From contig DASYXA010000056.1 in the NCBI GenBank assembly GCA_035935465.1, forward strand, positions 1 through 64,000: DNA of 64,000 nt. The letters run 5' to 3'. The notes under the pieces were generated by a model. That model saw nothing but the letters and a program-made list of their open reading frames with translations, did no database searches and was not told the DNA's origin. This stretch comes from UBA4735 sp035935465. Its GTDB lineage: Bacteria > Chloroflexota > Limnocylindria > P2-11E. The stretch's first letter is position 1, and each line of letters opens with the position of its first letter. Both the position numbers and the translations under genes were made by a program. Of the stretch, positions 36,182 to 46,798 are shown piece after piece.

Positions 36182-38380
36182 ATGAAGATCCGTCGTCAGG
36201 TCGCGTTGCTCGTCATCGCGCTGGTGCTTTTCGCCCTCCTGCCGGCCACGTCCGCGCGCGCGGGCTTCAGCAACGGCCTCCAGCTCGAGGAAGGCAGCGG
36301 CGGCGCCTATCAAGTGTCGAAGGACGTCGATGCCGTCTCGGGCACGACCATGCTCAGCGGGACGCGGTCCTTCTGGGGCCTCCTCAGCAACGGCACCGCC
36401 GTCAGCGGCGCGACCGTTGGCGTCGACAGCGGGTACGCACCGGCGGGCTTCCAGGCGGGCGCCCCGGTCACCTCGTTCCCGGTGACGACGAGCCAGTCGT
36501 CCCTCGGCCCGGGTTCGGGGCTCTGGCTCGGCGTCGGAACGCCCCTCCCAACGAGCGGCGAGGTCGGCTTCGATTCGTCGCGCACCGTCGACACGCTCAT
36601 GGTGCCGCTCGACGGTCTCGACCAGACCGCGACCGTGACGGTCACGCTCACCGACCCGCGCTTCGGCACGAATCCCGACCACTACGTGAAGCTCACGATC
36701 GACTCGTGGGTCCGCGGTGCGGCCCTCGTTTCCGCGACGCCGCCCGCGCCGGCGTCTCCGGGGGAGACGTTCAGCGTGTTCTCGAACCCGTCGGGCGCCC
36801 AGTTCGTCTTCGGCGGCGCATTTGGACACACCTACGCCTTCACGGTCGTTCTGCACGTGCCGAACCCGAGCGGCGTCGCCTTCGCGCACAAGCCGCACGT
36901 GGGCATCCTCGCGACGCTCGGCGGACCGCCCAGCTGCGTGAGCGGTTGCGCGCCGGCGACGAGCGCGCGCATCGCCGAGCCGCTTCTCGACGGTGGGAGC
37001 GCCGGCCGCGGCGCGATCTTCGCGTCGGCGAACGAGGCGCTTCCCTGGAGCACGAACACGCGTGAGCTCCTCGGGCTGGCGTACGACGGGACCAACGCGC
37101 CGGTGCCGCAGCGCTGCGTGGGTCTGGGACAGACGCCGCCCGTGGGCTCCACCGCCGTGCTCGCGGGGCTGCGCTGCCCCGACGAGCTCGCCGCGGCACC
37201 CAATGGCGACCTCTACTTCCTCCAGTCGCCGTCGCCGAGCGAGCGCGTCCTTTATCGCCTCGCGCGCGGCGCGTCCGCGCCCGTCGCGGTCCGCACGGTC
37301 GCGGACTACGCGCCGGTCGCGCCGGATGCCGAGCCGCCGATCCAGTCGATCGGCTTCGATCGGCGCGGCGACGTGTACTGGCTCGAGCGCTCGCTCATCG
37401 ATCCGGTCTCGCGCCTCGCGCACAGCGCCATCTGGCAGCTCGATCCGCGGACCGGAGCCATGCACGAGCTGTACGGCGCGGACGGCGCGCCGTTCGAACC
37501 CGCGCCGCTCACCTCGGGCGCTTCGATCAACGTGCTCGCGGTGGGGCCCAACGGCACCGCGTACTTCGCCGGCGACCTCCACGACGCGACGCTCGGACGC
37601 ACGGTGGGCGTGGTCTACGCGCTGCCGCGCGGCGCCTCGGCGCCGACGCTGCTCGCGCGCTTCGACGCCGTCGTCAGCAACCCGGTCGCGGTCGGCGGCA
37701 TCACCGCCGACGCGCACGGGCATGTGTTCGCCCTGGTGAGCGGCCCGACCACAACGCAGCTCTACACGATCGACACGGCGAGCGTCTCGACCGGCGACGA
37801 TCAAGGACAGTCCGGCGCGAGCGGGACGGGCACGAGCTCTTCGGTGCCGCCGCGGCTCGTCGACGAGATCGTGCGCACCACCGATCCAGGCGGCGCGCAA
37901 CCCCACAACTTCACAAGCCTGGCGGCGACGCCGCGGGGAGACCTCTACGTGCTCGAGCAGTCACGCACCGGCCAGACCGCCTTCGGTTGCGCGACGAGCA
38001 CGCGCTACCGCGTGCTGCGCTACGCGCCGCGAACACTGACCCGCTCAGTCGTGTCGGACGCGACGTATGCGGGCTTCTGGGCGACCTTCGTGCCTTCGCA
38101 GGCGTACTTCCGGGTGTCGCGGCAGGGTGCGGTGTACTTCCAGACCGACCACGCCGCGATGAGCTGTCCCGGGCCGAGCCCGTTCCTGCTCGACCACCTG
38201 GTGGTGCGTGGCGTGGCGCCGTCGCCGACGGGAGCGCTGCGTCGGCAGACCGCGCTCAGCGAAGACCGGCTCGCGGAGTTCACGCTCTGGGGCATGCCGC
38301 CGACGTACGCGATCGGACCCGGCGGCTCGCTCTACATCGCCTCACGGGCGAACGGCACGATCGTGAGGCTGCGGAACTAG
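36182..38380 (+). CDS. secreted seven-repeat beta-propeller-like protein
   Basis: A 732-residue protein with a Sec signal peptide (KIRRQ start, 18-residue hydrophobic core, cleavage near ATSARA). The N-terminal half (30-300) is a Gly/Ser/Thr-rich beta domain. From about residue 340 there are recurring blade-like strands with the pattern G-x-(L/V/A)-Y-(F/W/V): NGDLYFLQS, RGDVYWLER, NGTAYFAGD, HGHVFALVS, RGDLYVLEQ, GAVYFQTD and GSLYIASR. Seven such repeats suggest one seven-bladed NHL/SMP-30-like propeller. GGAGGG 5 nt upstream supports the ATG. No enzymatic residues were recognised; an extracellular binding or lactonase-like role is possible. Confidence 0.72.
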   Translation: MKIRRQVALLVIALVLFALLPATSARAGFSNGLQLEEGSGGAYQVSKDVDAVSGTTMLSGTRSFWGLLSNGTAVSGATVGVDSGYAPAGFQAGAPVTSFPVTTSQSSLGPGSGLWLGVGTPLPTSGEVGFDSSRTVDTLMVPLDGLDQTATVTVTLTDPRFGTNPDHYVKLTIDSWVRGAALVSATPPAPASPGETFSVFSNPSGAQFVFGGAFGHTYAFTVVLHVPNPSGVAFAHKPHVGILATLGGPPSCVSGCAPATSARIAEPLLDGGSAGRGAIFASANEALPWSTNTRELLGLAYDGTNAPVPQRCVGLGQTPPVGSTAVLAGLRCPDELAAAPNGDLYFLQSPSPSERVLYRLARGASAPVAVRTVADYAPVAPDAEPPIQSIGFDRRGDVYWLERSLIDPVSRLAHSAIWQLDPRTGAMHELYGADGAPFEPAPLTSGASINVLAVGPNGTAYFAGDLHDATLGRTVGVVYALPRGASAPTLLARFDAVVSNPVAVGGITADAHGHVFALVSGPTTTQLYTIDTASVSTGDDQGQSGASGTGTSSSVPPRLVDEIVRTTDPGGAQPHNFTSLAATPRGDLYVLEQSRTGQTAFGCATSTRYRVLRYAPRTLTRSVVSDATYAGFWATFVPSQAYFRVSRQGAVYFQTDHAAMSCPGPSPFLLDHLVVRGVAPSPTGALRRQTALSEDRLAEFTLWGMPPTYAIGPGGSLYIASRANGTIVRLRN

Positions 38381-38638
38381 TAGAGCGGCGCCACGACGGC
38401 CAAGCCCGAGACCGGCAAGATCGAGCGGCAAGTCGCGTTTCGCCGCGCAGCGATGGCATTCCTTCTCGTCGCACTCGCACGCGGTGAGTCCGGCACGTGA
38501 GGCCAGGGATCGCTGCCACCTGCGCTCGGTGACGCTGACGAGATCCCTCCTTCCGCTACGCCGCTGCTACCGGTTGCGGCGGGGAATACCGATACCGTCG
38601 GCGTCAGGCATCCACCGGTGAGAAGCGGAGGCTTGGCA

Positions 38639-39403
38639 ATGGCGACGTCACGGATCGGCGCACTGTCGTTCGTCGCCCTGGCCCTCGTCAGTGCCTGCGG
38701 CCCGGTGCCGGCGCGGCCGTCCCCGCCCGTCGTCATCGCGAGCGCCTCCGCGGCACCGACAGCGGCGCGAAGCGCGACCGGTCGCCCGACGGCCACCGCG
38801 ACGAGCGTGGCGAGCCCACTGTCGACCGGCACGCCGACGCCCGGTCCGACGGCCGTGGCTCCCGCGAGTCCGTCGCCGACCGCCACCGGGACGCCGGCGG
38901 CGTCGGCCACGGCGTTGGCGCCGACCCAAGCGCCGACCCAGGCGCCGACCCAGGCGCCGACCCAGGCGCCGACCCCCAGCGACTACTCGAGCCTGCCACC
39001 GGTCTGCCCCCAGACGGCGGCTAGCGGGCCGACCTGCCGGATCAACCTGCCGGGCAATGCCCCCGATGGCAGCACCACCTACCAAGCGTCGGCCCGGGAC
39101 TCTGTGCTGATCCGGATCGGCGACGCGGAGCCGACGCAGGCGGCCTGTCTCAGCTTCCAGAACGGGGCGACCGTCACGATCACCCTCGACGGAAGCGCGG
39201 TTCCCGTCACCATGATCGCCTGCAGCTACGACGGATCGTTAGCCGTGTGGCGGGTCGATTACCGCTACCTGAGCCCGCCGCTGCCGCTGGGGACCCACGT
39301 TGCCGGGGCCACCGTCGCCGGGGGCACCAGCGGCGGGGCCACGTTCACCTGCGGCAACGCGGATCCGTGCCGATTTGCTCGCAGCATTGCCGTCGCGCCC
39401 TGA
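38639..39403 (+). CDS. lipoprotein with Pro/Thr-rich repeat linker
   Basis: A 254-residue protein. The signal peptide ends in the lipobox LVSAC (Cys near residue 20), followed by a long disordered Ala/Pro/Ser/Thr tether (about 25-115) that includes four APTQ repeats. A C-terminal globular domain of about 130 residues contains four to six cysteines (VCPQ, PTCRI, AACLS, IACSY, FTCGNADPC), likely forming disulfides outside the cell. A GGAG site 8 nt before the ATG at 38639 supports the start. The family was not recognised. Confidence 0.75.
   Translation: MATSRIGALSFVALALVSACGPVPARPSPPVVIASASAAPTAARSATGRPTATATSVASPLSTGTPTPGPTAVAPASPSPTATGTPAASATALAPTQAPTQAPTQAPTQAPTPSDYSSLPPVCPQTAASGPTCRINLPGNAPDGSTTYQASARDSVLIRIGDAEPTQAACLSFQNGATVTITLDGSAVPVTMIACSYDGSLAVWRVDYRYLSPPLPLGTHVAGATVAGGTSGGATFTCGNADPCRFARSIAVAP
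38918..38977 (+). repeat. 12-bp tandem repeat, about five copies
   Basis: GCGCCGACCCAR repeats in frame from 38918, the last copy imperfect. It encodes the APTQ repeats of the lipoprotein tether. Such a repeat can change copy number by slippage without shifting frame, altering linker length. Confidence 0.85.
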
Positions 39404-39583
39404 TATGAGTCCTCGCTAGAGGGTCAGACGTCCGCCGACTCTCGCGCTGAAGCCGGTCGCGACGGCGACCGCGCTGGTGCCGTGCGGCGGCTGGGAAGAT
39501 CACCTCAAGGTGATGGTGCCGAGGGTGCGGTCCATGCGCGAAGCCTGGCGTGCGTCCGGCCGGACGAGTGCGGGCGCCTACGG

Positions 39584-39656
39584 AGCGGAAGACGGGACTC
39601 GAACCCGCGACCTCGTCCTTGGCAAGGACGCGCTCTACCAACTGAGCCACTTCCGC
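39584..39656 (-). tRNA. tRNA-Gly (GCC)
   Basis: Full cloverleaf: acceptor GCGGAAG/CTTCCGC, anticodon stem CGTCC/GGACG with loop TTGCCAA (anticodon GCC), T-arm with TTCGAGT, and discriminator U as usual for Gly. CCA is not encoded. Confidence 0.96.
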
Positions 39657-39673
39657 GTGACGCGAAGATGACG

Positions 39674-39679
39674 ATTATA
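39674..39679 (-). promoter_or_regulatory. perfect TATAAT box upstream of tRNA-Gly
   Basis: On the minus strand TATAAT lies 17 nt before the mature tRNA 5' end, a good position for a -10 element. The -35 region is weak (AGTAAC at 17-bp spacing) and falls at the 3' end of the FIST gene. Confidence 0.6.
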
Positions 39680-39697
39680 GCGAGGGCGCGCCGCGCG

Positions 39698-40912
39698 TTA
39701 CTCGCCGCGGATCAGCAGGATCGACGCGGTGAACCCGTGCAGGAAGTTCTTCCCCGCGACCGGCCCGATCTCGCCCGCCGCGAAGAAGCCGGCGACCGGC
39801 ACGTCGCCGAACGCGTGCCGCACCGCGCTCACGTCGTGGTCCGGCTGACCGAAGAGCGCCGACCCGCGGCCGTTGCACGAGAAGAGGAGCGCGCCCGCGA
39901 CGACATCGGATGGCCGCGTGGCGCGCTCGCGCTCGAGCACCACGCGCAGATCCTCGCGCGCGGACTCGGCATCGCGGACCTGGAACTGGATGGTCCGCCC
40001 GACCTCGACCTGATCGCTGATCGCGATCGCGCCAGTCTCGCGGTCGACCCCGACGACGTTGCGGACCAGGAAGTCGCCGCGGCCCAGCTCGGGCTTGGTC
40101 TCGGTGATGGCGCTCCCGACGTGCAGCCCGCGCCGGATGAGCAGCTGGTCCCGCTCCGTCGACTCGGCGTAGAGCTCCTCGATCCGGGTCATTGCCGGCA
40201 TGCCGCCGATCTCGAGCAGGACGTTGCGCTCCGCACGCGTGACCGCGTACGTCTTCCCCACCGGGCGGCAGCCCTGCGACACGACGGTCGTCATCCCGCC
40301 ACCGGTGAGGATCGCGCCGACCGCGCCGTCGCGGAGGATCTCGTCGTTGAAATACAGCGAGTTCCGCCCGGCGTCGAGGCCACCCGACGCCATGCCGCCC
40401 ACGATCGGGATGCCGGCGCCCGTGTCGTTCAGGTGGTCGAGCAGCACGTCCGCCGGGAACGAGAACGGGTCGGCGAGCATGAGGATCACCGGCTCTTCGT
40501 CGGGCGACGGCAGACCCTCGAGCCCCTCGACGATCGCGTGGTCATCCTCGCGCTGGAACGTCAACCGGAATGGCTGCACGCCGGTGCCCGGCAGCGATGC
40601 CGCCCACGCCGCGATCGCCGGGGCATCTTCGATCTCGCGGTGCGCCCCGATGACGCCGCCCGCCGAGCAGCCGAGGACCGTCGCACCGCCGACGCGCTCG
40701 GTCGCGATGTCGATGATCGCGCGCTGCACGTCCTCGTGCTGTGGCGACACGAACAGGAGCACGAGATCCGCGGGACGATCGCCCAACGGCGCGAGCGCCG
40801 CATCGAGCGCCGCCCGCGCAGCCTGGCGACCGTCCTCGAGCGTGGAGAGCCCGGCGCCGACGCAGGGCCGCGTTCCGGTCGACGTCGCGGTGCCGGTGCG
40901 ATCGGTGGCCAC
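39698..40912 (-). CDS. FIST-domain sensory protein
   Basis: A 404-residue cytosolic protein with the FIST N domain (about 30-220: LVLLFVSPQHE, VLGCSAGGVIGAHREIED, ILMLADPFSFPADVLLDHLN, VGGMASGG) and the FIST C domain (about 230-390, ending VAGFFAAGEIGPVAGKNFLHG). FIST domains are believed to sense small ligands such as amino acids, and are often joined to signalling modules; here the protein stands alone with no output domain. The GTG at 40912 is chosen, because the frame above it lacks family similarity. Confidence 0.88.
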   Translation of the reverse strand: MATDRTGTATSTGTRPCVGAGLSTLEDGRQAARAALDAALAPLGDRPADLVLLFVSPQHEDVQRAIIDIATERVGGATVLGCSAGGVIGAHREIEDAPAIAAWAASLPGTGVQPFRLTFQREDDHAIVEGLEGLPSPDEEPVILMLADPFSFPADVLLDHLNDTGAGIPIVGGMASGGLDAGRNSLYFNDEILRDGAVGAILTGGGMTTVVSQGCRPVGKTYAVTRAERNVLLEIGGMPAMTRIEELYAESTERDQLLIRRGLHVGSAITETKPELGRGDFLVRNVVGVDRETGAIAISDQVEVGRTIQFQVRDAESAREDLRVVLERERATRPSDVVAGALLFSCNGRGSALFGQPDHDVSAVRHAFGDVPVAGFFAAGEIGPVAGKNFLHGFTASILLIRGE

Positions 40913-40949
40913 GAAACGAGCGTACCGCGCGCGAAAAGCGCCGGACGTG

Positions 40950-41183
40950 CTAGTTGATGCGGAGGGGCAGGCGGACGACGCGGCCGCGGGTCGCGACCAG
41001 CCGAGCGACGGCCCGATCGTCGATGAACGGAGCGCCCGCCGCAGCACGCCAGACGTGACCGACGGTCTCGCCACTCGGGCAGAGCATCAGCGCGCCGCTC
41101 TGCACGGACACGAAGGCGGAGCGTGGATCCACCTGATGCGTTTCGCGGATGCAGACGAAGTCCAGAAGGCGGTCGTCGTTCAT
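40950..41183 (-). CDS. small hypothetical protein
   Basis: A 77-residue open frame starting NDDRLLDFVCIRE and ending in a basic beta-like tail (RVVRLPLRI). Codon usage looks coding, and the frame is followed 37 bp later by the FIST gene on the same strand, but no recognisable family, membrane segment or ribosome-binding site was found. Confidence 0.45.
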   Translation of the reverse strand: MNDDRLLDFVCIRETHQVDPRSAFVSVQSGALMLCPSGETVGHVWRAAAGAPFIDDRAVARLVATRGRVVRLPLRIN

Positions 41184-41278
41184 CGGCCGTAGTGCAGCAT
41201 CACGCGGCCGCCGGCACCTGCTCCGTTCGGGGGAACAACGGCCGGCGGTCCCCCATCCGGGTGACCGTTCCGGAGGCC

Positions 41279-41830
41279 CTAGTCGAAGTCGACGTCCTCG
41301 GTCTTCACCGTCCCGGCCGTCCGGCCCGGCGCCGTCTGGTACGTCCAGTAGAGATTCGTATGCGCGATGACCTGGGCGGGCGGCGGCGCGCCCCACGCCG
41401 TCTGGTCCTCGGTCGTGTGGGCATCGCTCACGAGGGTCGCGTCGTAGCCCCGCGCGAACGCGCCGTGCAGGGTCGACCGGACGCACGCGTCGGTCTGCGC
41501 CCCCGCGACGACGAGGCGGCCGACCTTGAGGCCGGAGAGCACGGACTCGAGGGTCGTCTCCTCGAACGAGTCGCCGTAGTGCTTCTCGACGAGCGGCTCG
41601 GCCGCGTGCGGCGCGAGCTCGGGGACGATGCGCCAGCCGTCGGTCCCGCGCACCACGTTCTCGTCGGAGTGCTGGACCCACACGACCGGGACCCGCTGCC
41701 GTCGCGCCTTCTCGACGAGGCTGCGGACGTTGGCGACGACCGCGTCACGCTCGTGGTGCCCGTTGACGACGCCGTTCTGCACATCGATGACGAGGAGGGC
41801 GGTGTTGGGCCGGTCCTTCAGGGTGGTCAT
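41279..41830 (-). CDS. isochorismatase-family cysteine hydrolase
   Basis: A 183-residue Rossmann-like hydrolase with the catalytic triad Asp16 (LLVIDVQNG), Lys83 (VEKHYGDSF) and Cys116 (QTDACVRST) and the family cis-peptide region just before the Cys. It probably hydrolyses a small amide such as nicotinamide, a ureido acid or a similar compound; the exact substrate cannot be told. Cytosolic. Neighbours do not suggest a pathway. Confidence 0.9.
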   Translation of the reverse strand: MTTLKDRPNTALLVIDVQNGVVNGHHERDAVVANVRSLVEKARRQRVPVVWVQHSDENVVRGTDGWRIVPELAPHAAEPLVEKHYGDSFEETTLESVLSGLKVGRLVVAGAQTDACVRSTLHGAFARGYDATLVSDAHTTEDQTAWGAPPPAQVIAHTNLYWTYQTAPGRTAGTVKTEDVDFD

Positions 41831-41982
41831 CGTCTCCCCTTCTGCGCCGACGGCCCGCGCTGGAGCCGCGTCGCGTCGCCAGTCTGCCGTTCGGTCCGGC
41901 GACGCGGAGATTATCGTCGTGACGCGCCAGGGCGTTCGCGCTGGACGAGGTCGGCGTATCGCGTGGGAGGTGGCTGGACACC

Positions 41983-42468
41983 ATGAGCGAGAAGAACCCG
42001 GCCCGGAAGGCGGCGCCGAAGTCCACGGGCACCCCGGCGATCGGCACGGCGTCCAAGGGATCCACGGGATTCACGGCCGAAGAGCGCGCCGCGATGAAGG
42101 AGCGTGCCCGGGAGCTGAAGGCCGCCGCGGGCAAAGCCGAGGAGGAGAGCGCCGTCCTCGCCAAGATCGCCGCGATGGCCGAGCCGGATCGCGCGCTGGC
42201 CAAGCGGCTGCATGCGATCATCACGGCCGGCGCGCCGGCCCTCTCGCCGAAGCTCTGGTACGGGATGCCCGCCTACGCCACCGACGACAAGGTCGTCTGC
42301 TTCTTCCAGGACGCCCGGAAGTTCAAGACGAGGTACGCGACGCTCGGCTTCAGCGACGCCGCGCACCTCGACGATGGCTCCCTCTGGCCGACCGCCTACG
42401 CGCTGACGCGGTTGACCCCCGCCGACGAGGCCCGGATCCGCGCACTCGTGAAGAAGGCGGTGCGCTAG
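41983..42468 (+). CDS. DUF1801-like small protein
   Basis: A 161-residue protein. Residues 1-60 are a Lys/Ala/Glu-rich helical extension; residues 70-161 form the YdhG/DUF1801-like domain with LSPKLWYGMPAYA, VVCFFQDARKFKTRYATLGF and WPTAYALTRLTP. Some relatives (Fra/YdhG of Bacillus) bind iron; whether this one does is unknown. It is convergent with the histidine kinase gene, with a hairpin between. Confidence 0.8.
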   Translation: MSEKNPARKAAPKSTGTPAIGTASKGSTGFTAEERAAMKERARELKAAAGKAEEESAVLAKIAAMAEPDRALAKRLHAIITAGAPALSPKLWYGMPAYATDDKVVCFFQDARKFKTRYATLGFSDAAHLDDGSLWPTAYALTRLTPADEARIRALVKKAVR

Positions 42469-42481
42469 AGGCCCACGATCG

Positions 42482-42508
42482 GCGGACCGGCCCCGTTCGG
42501 GGGTCCGC
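42482..42508. terminator. hairpin between convergent genes
   Basis: GCGGACC and GGTCCGC flank an inner CCCC-GTT-GGGG region, between the DUF1801-like gene and the kinase gene. There is no T-run on either side, so it is an assumed rather than clear terminator. Confidence 0.45.
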
Positions 42509-42509
42509 G

Positions 42510-44359
<1,850 letters not shown>

Positions 44360-44363
<4 letters not shown>

Positions 44364-45217
44364 TTGCTCGCGAGGAGCTTCTGGCCCTCTGGGCTCTTGG
44401 CGAACTCGACGAGCGCGGCGATCGCCGGCTTCAGCGTGCCGGCCGAGGCGCTGTAGACCATGTACAGGGGGCGGCGCATCGGGTACGCGCCGCTCGTCAG
44501 GTCCGCGATCGTCGGCGCGACGCCGTTCACCTTGAGCAGCTTGATCTTCGGATCGGCGAGCGTCTTCGCGGTGATCGTGAGCATGCTGACCCCGTCCTGG
44601 AACGAGTAGAGCGATTTCAGGGTGGAGTCGGCGCTATCGACCGGCGTGTAGTCGCTGCGGTACGCGGACTTGCCGTCGAAGATGTACTGGTCGAAGATCT
44701 GGCGGGTCGCGGCCGTCGGTTCGCGAACGAACACCTTGATCTCGCCCGGTGTCCCGCCGACCTGCGACCAGTTCTTGATCTCCCCGGCGAAGATCGCGCG
44801 GATCTGGTCCTTCGTGAGATCCGAGACCGAGTGCCCGGCGCTCACCGCGACACCGGTGCCGGAGACGCCGATCTGCAGCTGCGCGACGGCCTGCTTCTCC
44901 GCCGCCGTCATCTCGCGGCTCACGCCGCCGAGGTCGGCCTCGTTGCGCTGGACCGAGGCGATCGCGGCGTCCGACCCGACGTTCTCGATGTCCCACAGCA
45001 CGCCGGGATGCAGCTCGGTGAACCGGGTCGTCAGCTTGGTGATCTCCGGGATCGTGCCGCCGCCGCCGCTGACCCGGTAGCGGCCGCTCAGGGGGTCGAC
45101 CTGGGTCTTCGTGGCGGTCGTGCCGCAGGCGCTCGTGGCGATCGCGAGCGCGACCGCGACGCTCGCCAGCCTGGCGAGCGCGGAGGACCGCCGGTTGGTG
45201 GAGGTATCGGTATTCAT
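44360..45217 (-). CDS. PstS-like substrate-binding lipoprotein coupled to a histidine kinase
   Basis: A 285-residue protein. The signal peptide carries the lipobox IATSAC with Cys31. The mature protein is a type II periplasmic-binding fold of the phosphate-binding (PBP-like 2) group: VSGGGGTIPEITKLTTRF, GSDAAIASVQRNEADLGGVSREMT, LTKDQIRAIFAGEIKNW and RRPLYMVYSASAGTL. The IFAGEIKNWSQVGG block is diagnostic of PstS-like proteins. No Pst permease genes are adjacent. Instead, the stop overlaps the start of a membrane histidine kinase (ATGA), so the protein is more likely a ligand-sensing partner of the kinase than a transport subunit (inference). Confidence 0.88.
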
Positions 45218-45351
45218 ATCGCGTCGATTCTTGACCTCCCGCCGGCCTACGTCAGTCACCCTTTCGGGGGTGAAAACAGGCCCCCAGCCCCATCCACTCG
45301 CGCGCTGCCCCATTCGCCTCGGCGCGATCGGCTCGAACAAGCCGAACGCGT

Positions 45352-45779
45352 CCGGACCTCGCATCTTCTTCGCAGGCGATGCACCTACCGCATCCAGCAC
45401 CCCGACGGCCGTCGAGGTCGTTGATCACGAGCTCCGGGTCGTCCGAGTGGCAATCGCGATGCGCGACCGATTCATCGAGCTTGCGACATCGTGGCGGAAC
45501 AGGGCCTATGACCTCGGCCTCGGCTTCGGCGTCGCAGTGGGTACGCGACCCTCGGGCGGATCGGGTACGAAGGCCGCTACGACGACGCCGCGATCGGGAA
45601 CGTCACGATCCTTGCGTCTCGCTTGTCGAGCCGCGCCGATGGCGGGCAGATCCTCGTGTCACAGCGGCTGAATGCCGCGATCGAGCACCCACGTTCGAAC
45701 CGAACCGGTCGGCGAGATCGAGCTCAAGGGGATGAGTCGACCAGTCCGAGCGTTCGCCTTCGCCGCCTCCAGGCAGTGA
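45352..45779 (+). pseudogene. decayed class III adenylate/guanylate cyclase catalytic domain
   Basis: Translation in successive plus-strand frames gives a recognisable cyclase C-terminus. The pieces are DHELRVVRVAIAMRDRF and YDLGLGFGVAVG (to about 45540), then, after a frameshift, YATLGRIGYEGRYDDAAIGN and SSRADGGQILVSQRLNAAIE (to about 45685), then, after a second shift, EPVGEIELKGMSRPVRAFAF up to a TGA at 45777. The N-terminal sensor or GAF parts and the metal-binding region are missing or beyond recognition. No start codon is in frame, so it is a remnant. It abuts tRNA-Phe and may have been truncated by the same insertion history. Confidence 0.8.
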
Positions 45780-45851
45780 CCGATCTCGCTGGTGCGTCGG
45801 CTCCTGGGTCTCGAGCCGCGGACACCTGAAGCCCCCCAGGAAAGCGCTCTG

Positions 45852-45924
45852 TGCCGAGGGCCGGACTTGAACCGGCGACACATGGTTCTTCAGACCATTG
45901 CTCTACCAGCTGAGCTACCTCGGC
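45852..45924 (-). tRNA. tRNA-Phe (GAA)
   Basis: Full cloverleaf: acceptor GCCGAGG/CCTCGGC, anticodon stem ATGGT/ACCAT with loop CTGAAGA (anticodon GAA), T-loop TTCAAGT and discriminator A. CCA is not fully encoded. It appears intact although surrounded by decayed genes. Confidence 0.96.
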
Positions 45925-46021
45925 GAGTTCCGGCTTGATTTCACGAATCGGCCAGCGAACCATCCTTCTTTGGCGGTCCCTGGCGACCGCCCAGACCATT
46001 GCTCGCCGTAGACCATTGCTC
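45891..46021 (+). repeat. three copies of a 13-bp tRNA-Phe anticodon-arm sequence (candidate att core)
   Basis: CAGACCATTGCTC occurs inside tRNA-Phe at 45891-45903, again at 45992-46004, and with one change (TAGACCATTGCTC) at 46009-46021, all in the same orientation. The extra copies lie between tRNA-Phe and an integrase remnant. Anticodon-arm duplications are the usual footprint of tyrosine-recombinase integration. Confidence 0.7.
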
Positions 46022-46034
46022 ATCCCATTGTCGC

Positions 46035-46360
46035 GGCTGCCGGCGTACTTCGCCAGCGTCGTCGGGTAGCGCTTCAGCTCCGCGGTGATGAGCTTCCCGT
46101 GATAACGGCGGAGCATGTCCACGCTTCCCCAGCCGCCCATCTGGACGATCGCGGTCTCGGGGATCCCGGTCTCGAGGGCGTCACGCGCCCGGGTGTTCCG
46201 GTTGCGATGCTGCTTGGACCCGCTGATGCCGCGCCGCTGCAGCTCGCGGCGGAGGCGCTGCTGCATCACGTGCAGCCGCCTTCGCTGAACCCGTGTCCAG
46301 ACTCGGTCAGGAAGAGCGGCTCGCTGCCGTCACCTGCGGCCTCCGGCCGCAGCTCGTTGA
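46035..46360 (-). pseudogene. tyrosine recombinase (integrase) C-terminal remnant
   Basis: On the minus strand the fragment reads EPLFLTESGHGFSEGG, then, after a frameshift near 46278, MQQRLRRELQRRGI, HRNRNTRARDALETGI, IVQMGGWGSVDMLRRYHGKL and a short tail. This is the C-terminal catalytic part of a phage-type integrase: the (H)-x-x-(R) box is altered and degenerate, the G-W/H-x-S/D block and the catalytic Tyr (RRYHG) are still visible. The N-terminal arm-binding and core-binding domains are absent. It lies immediately beside tRNA-Phe, its likely integration site. Confidence 0.78.
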
Positions 46361-46624
46361 GGGCGCAGGACGGCCTCGCCGGTGCTGGTGAGTGCGTAGA
46401 CCGCCGCGCCGGTCCGACGCCTCCGGCCGCGAGGGTCCGGGCGGCCGTGGTGATGAAGCCAGCGCGGATGCGGCCGGCGAGGATCCGCCGGGTAACCGCC
46501 GCCCGGACGAGGGCAGGAGCGCCGAGCCGTCGAGCAGGAACGCCTCGACCTGGTCGGCGGTGAGGTAGTGGAAGCATGCGAGCTGAAGCAGCGTCTCGAG
46601 CACGCGGCTCGTGACCACCGTCAC
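46361..46624 (-). pseudogene. winged-helix (replication-relaxation-like) gene remnant
   Basis: On the minus strand it starts MTVVTSRVLETLLQLACFHY, LTADQVEAFLLDG, shifts frame into RRILAGRIRAGFITTAARTL, and shifts again into AVYALTSTGEAVLR. That order (helix, LTxxQ helix, recognition helix, wing ending YALTxxGE) matches winged-helix proteins of the replication-relaxation family, which typically travel with integrative elements. At least two frameshifts and a junction into integrase sequence show it is dead. Confidence 0.62.
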
Positions 46625-46798
46625 CGGGCGATCCTGCGTCCCACGGCCTTCCGTCGTTGCTCATCTGTGCGGAACTTGTAGTCGAGTTGTTTCGTTCATG
46701 CGAGTAGATATCGCATAGGTTGACGCGCGTCGAGGCGGGGTTGAGTTAAGAGGAAGCTGGCAAAGCTCCGCTAAATACGCCGACGGAGGCGACCCCGA

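Noticed and set aside
38918..38977. Short regular repeats as a CRISPR array
   Set aside because: Contiguous 12-bp units with no spacers, in frame inside a lipoprotein gene.
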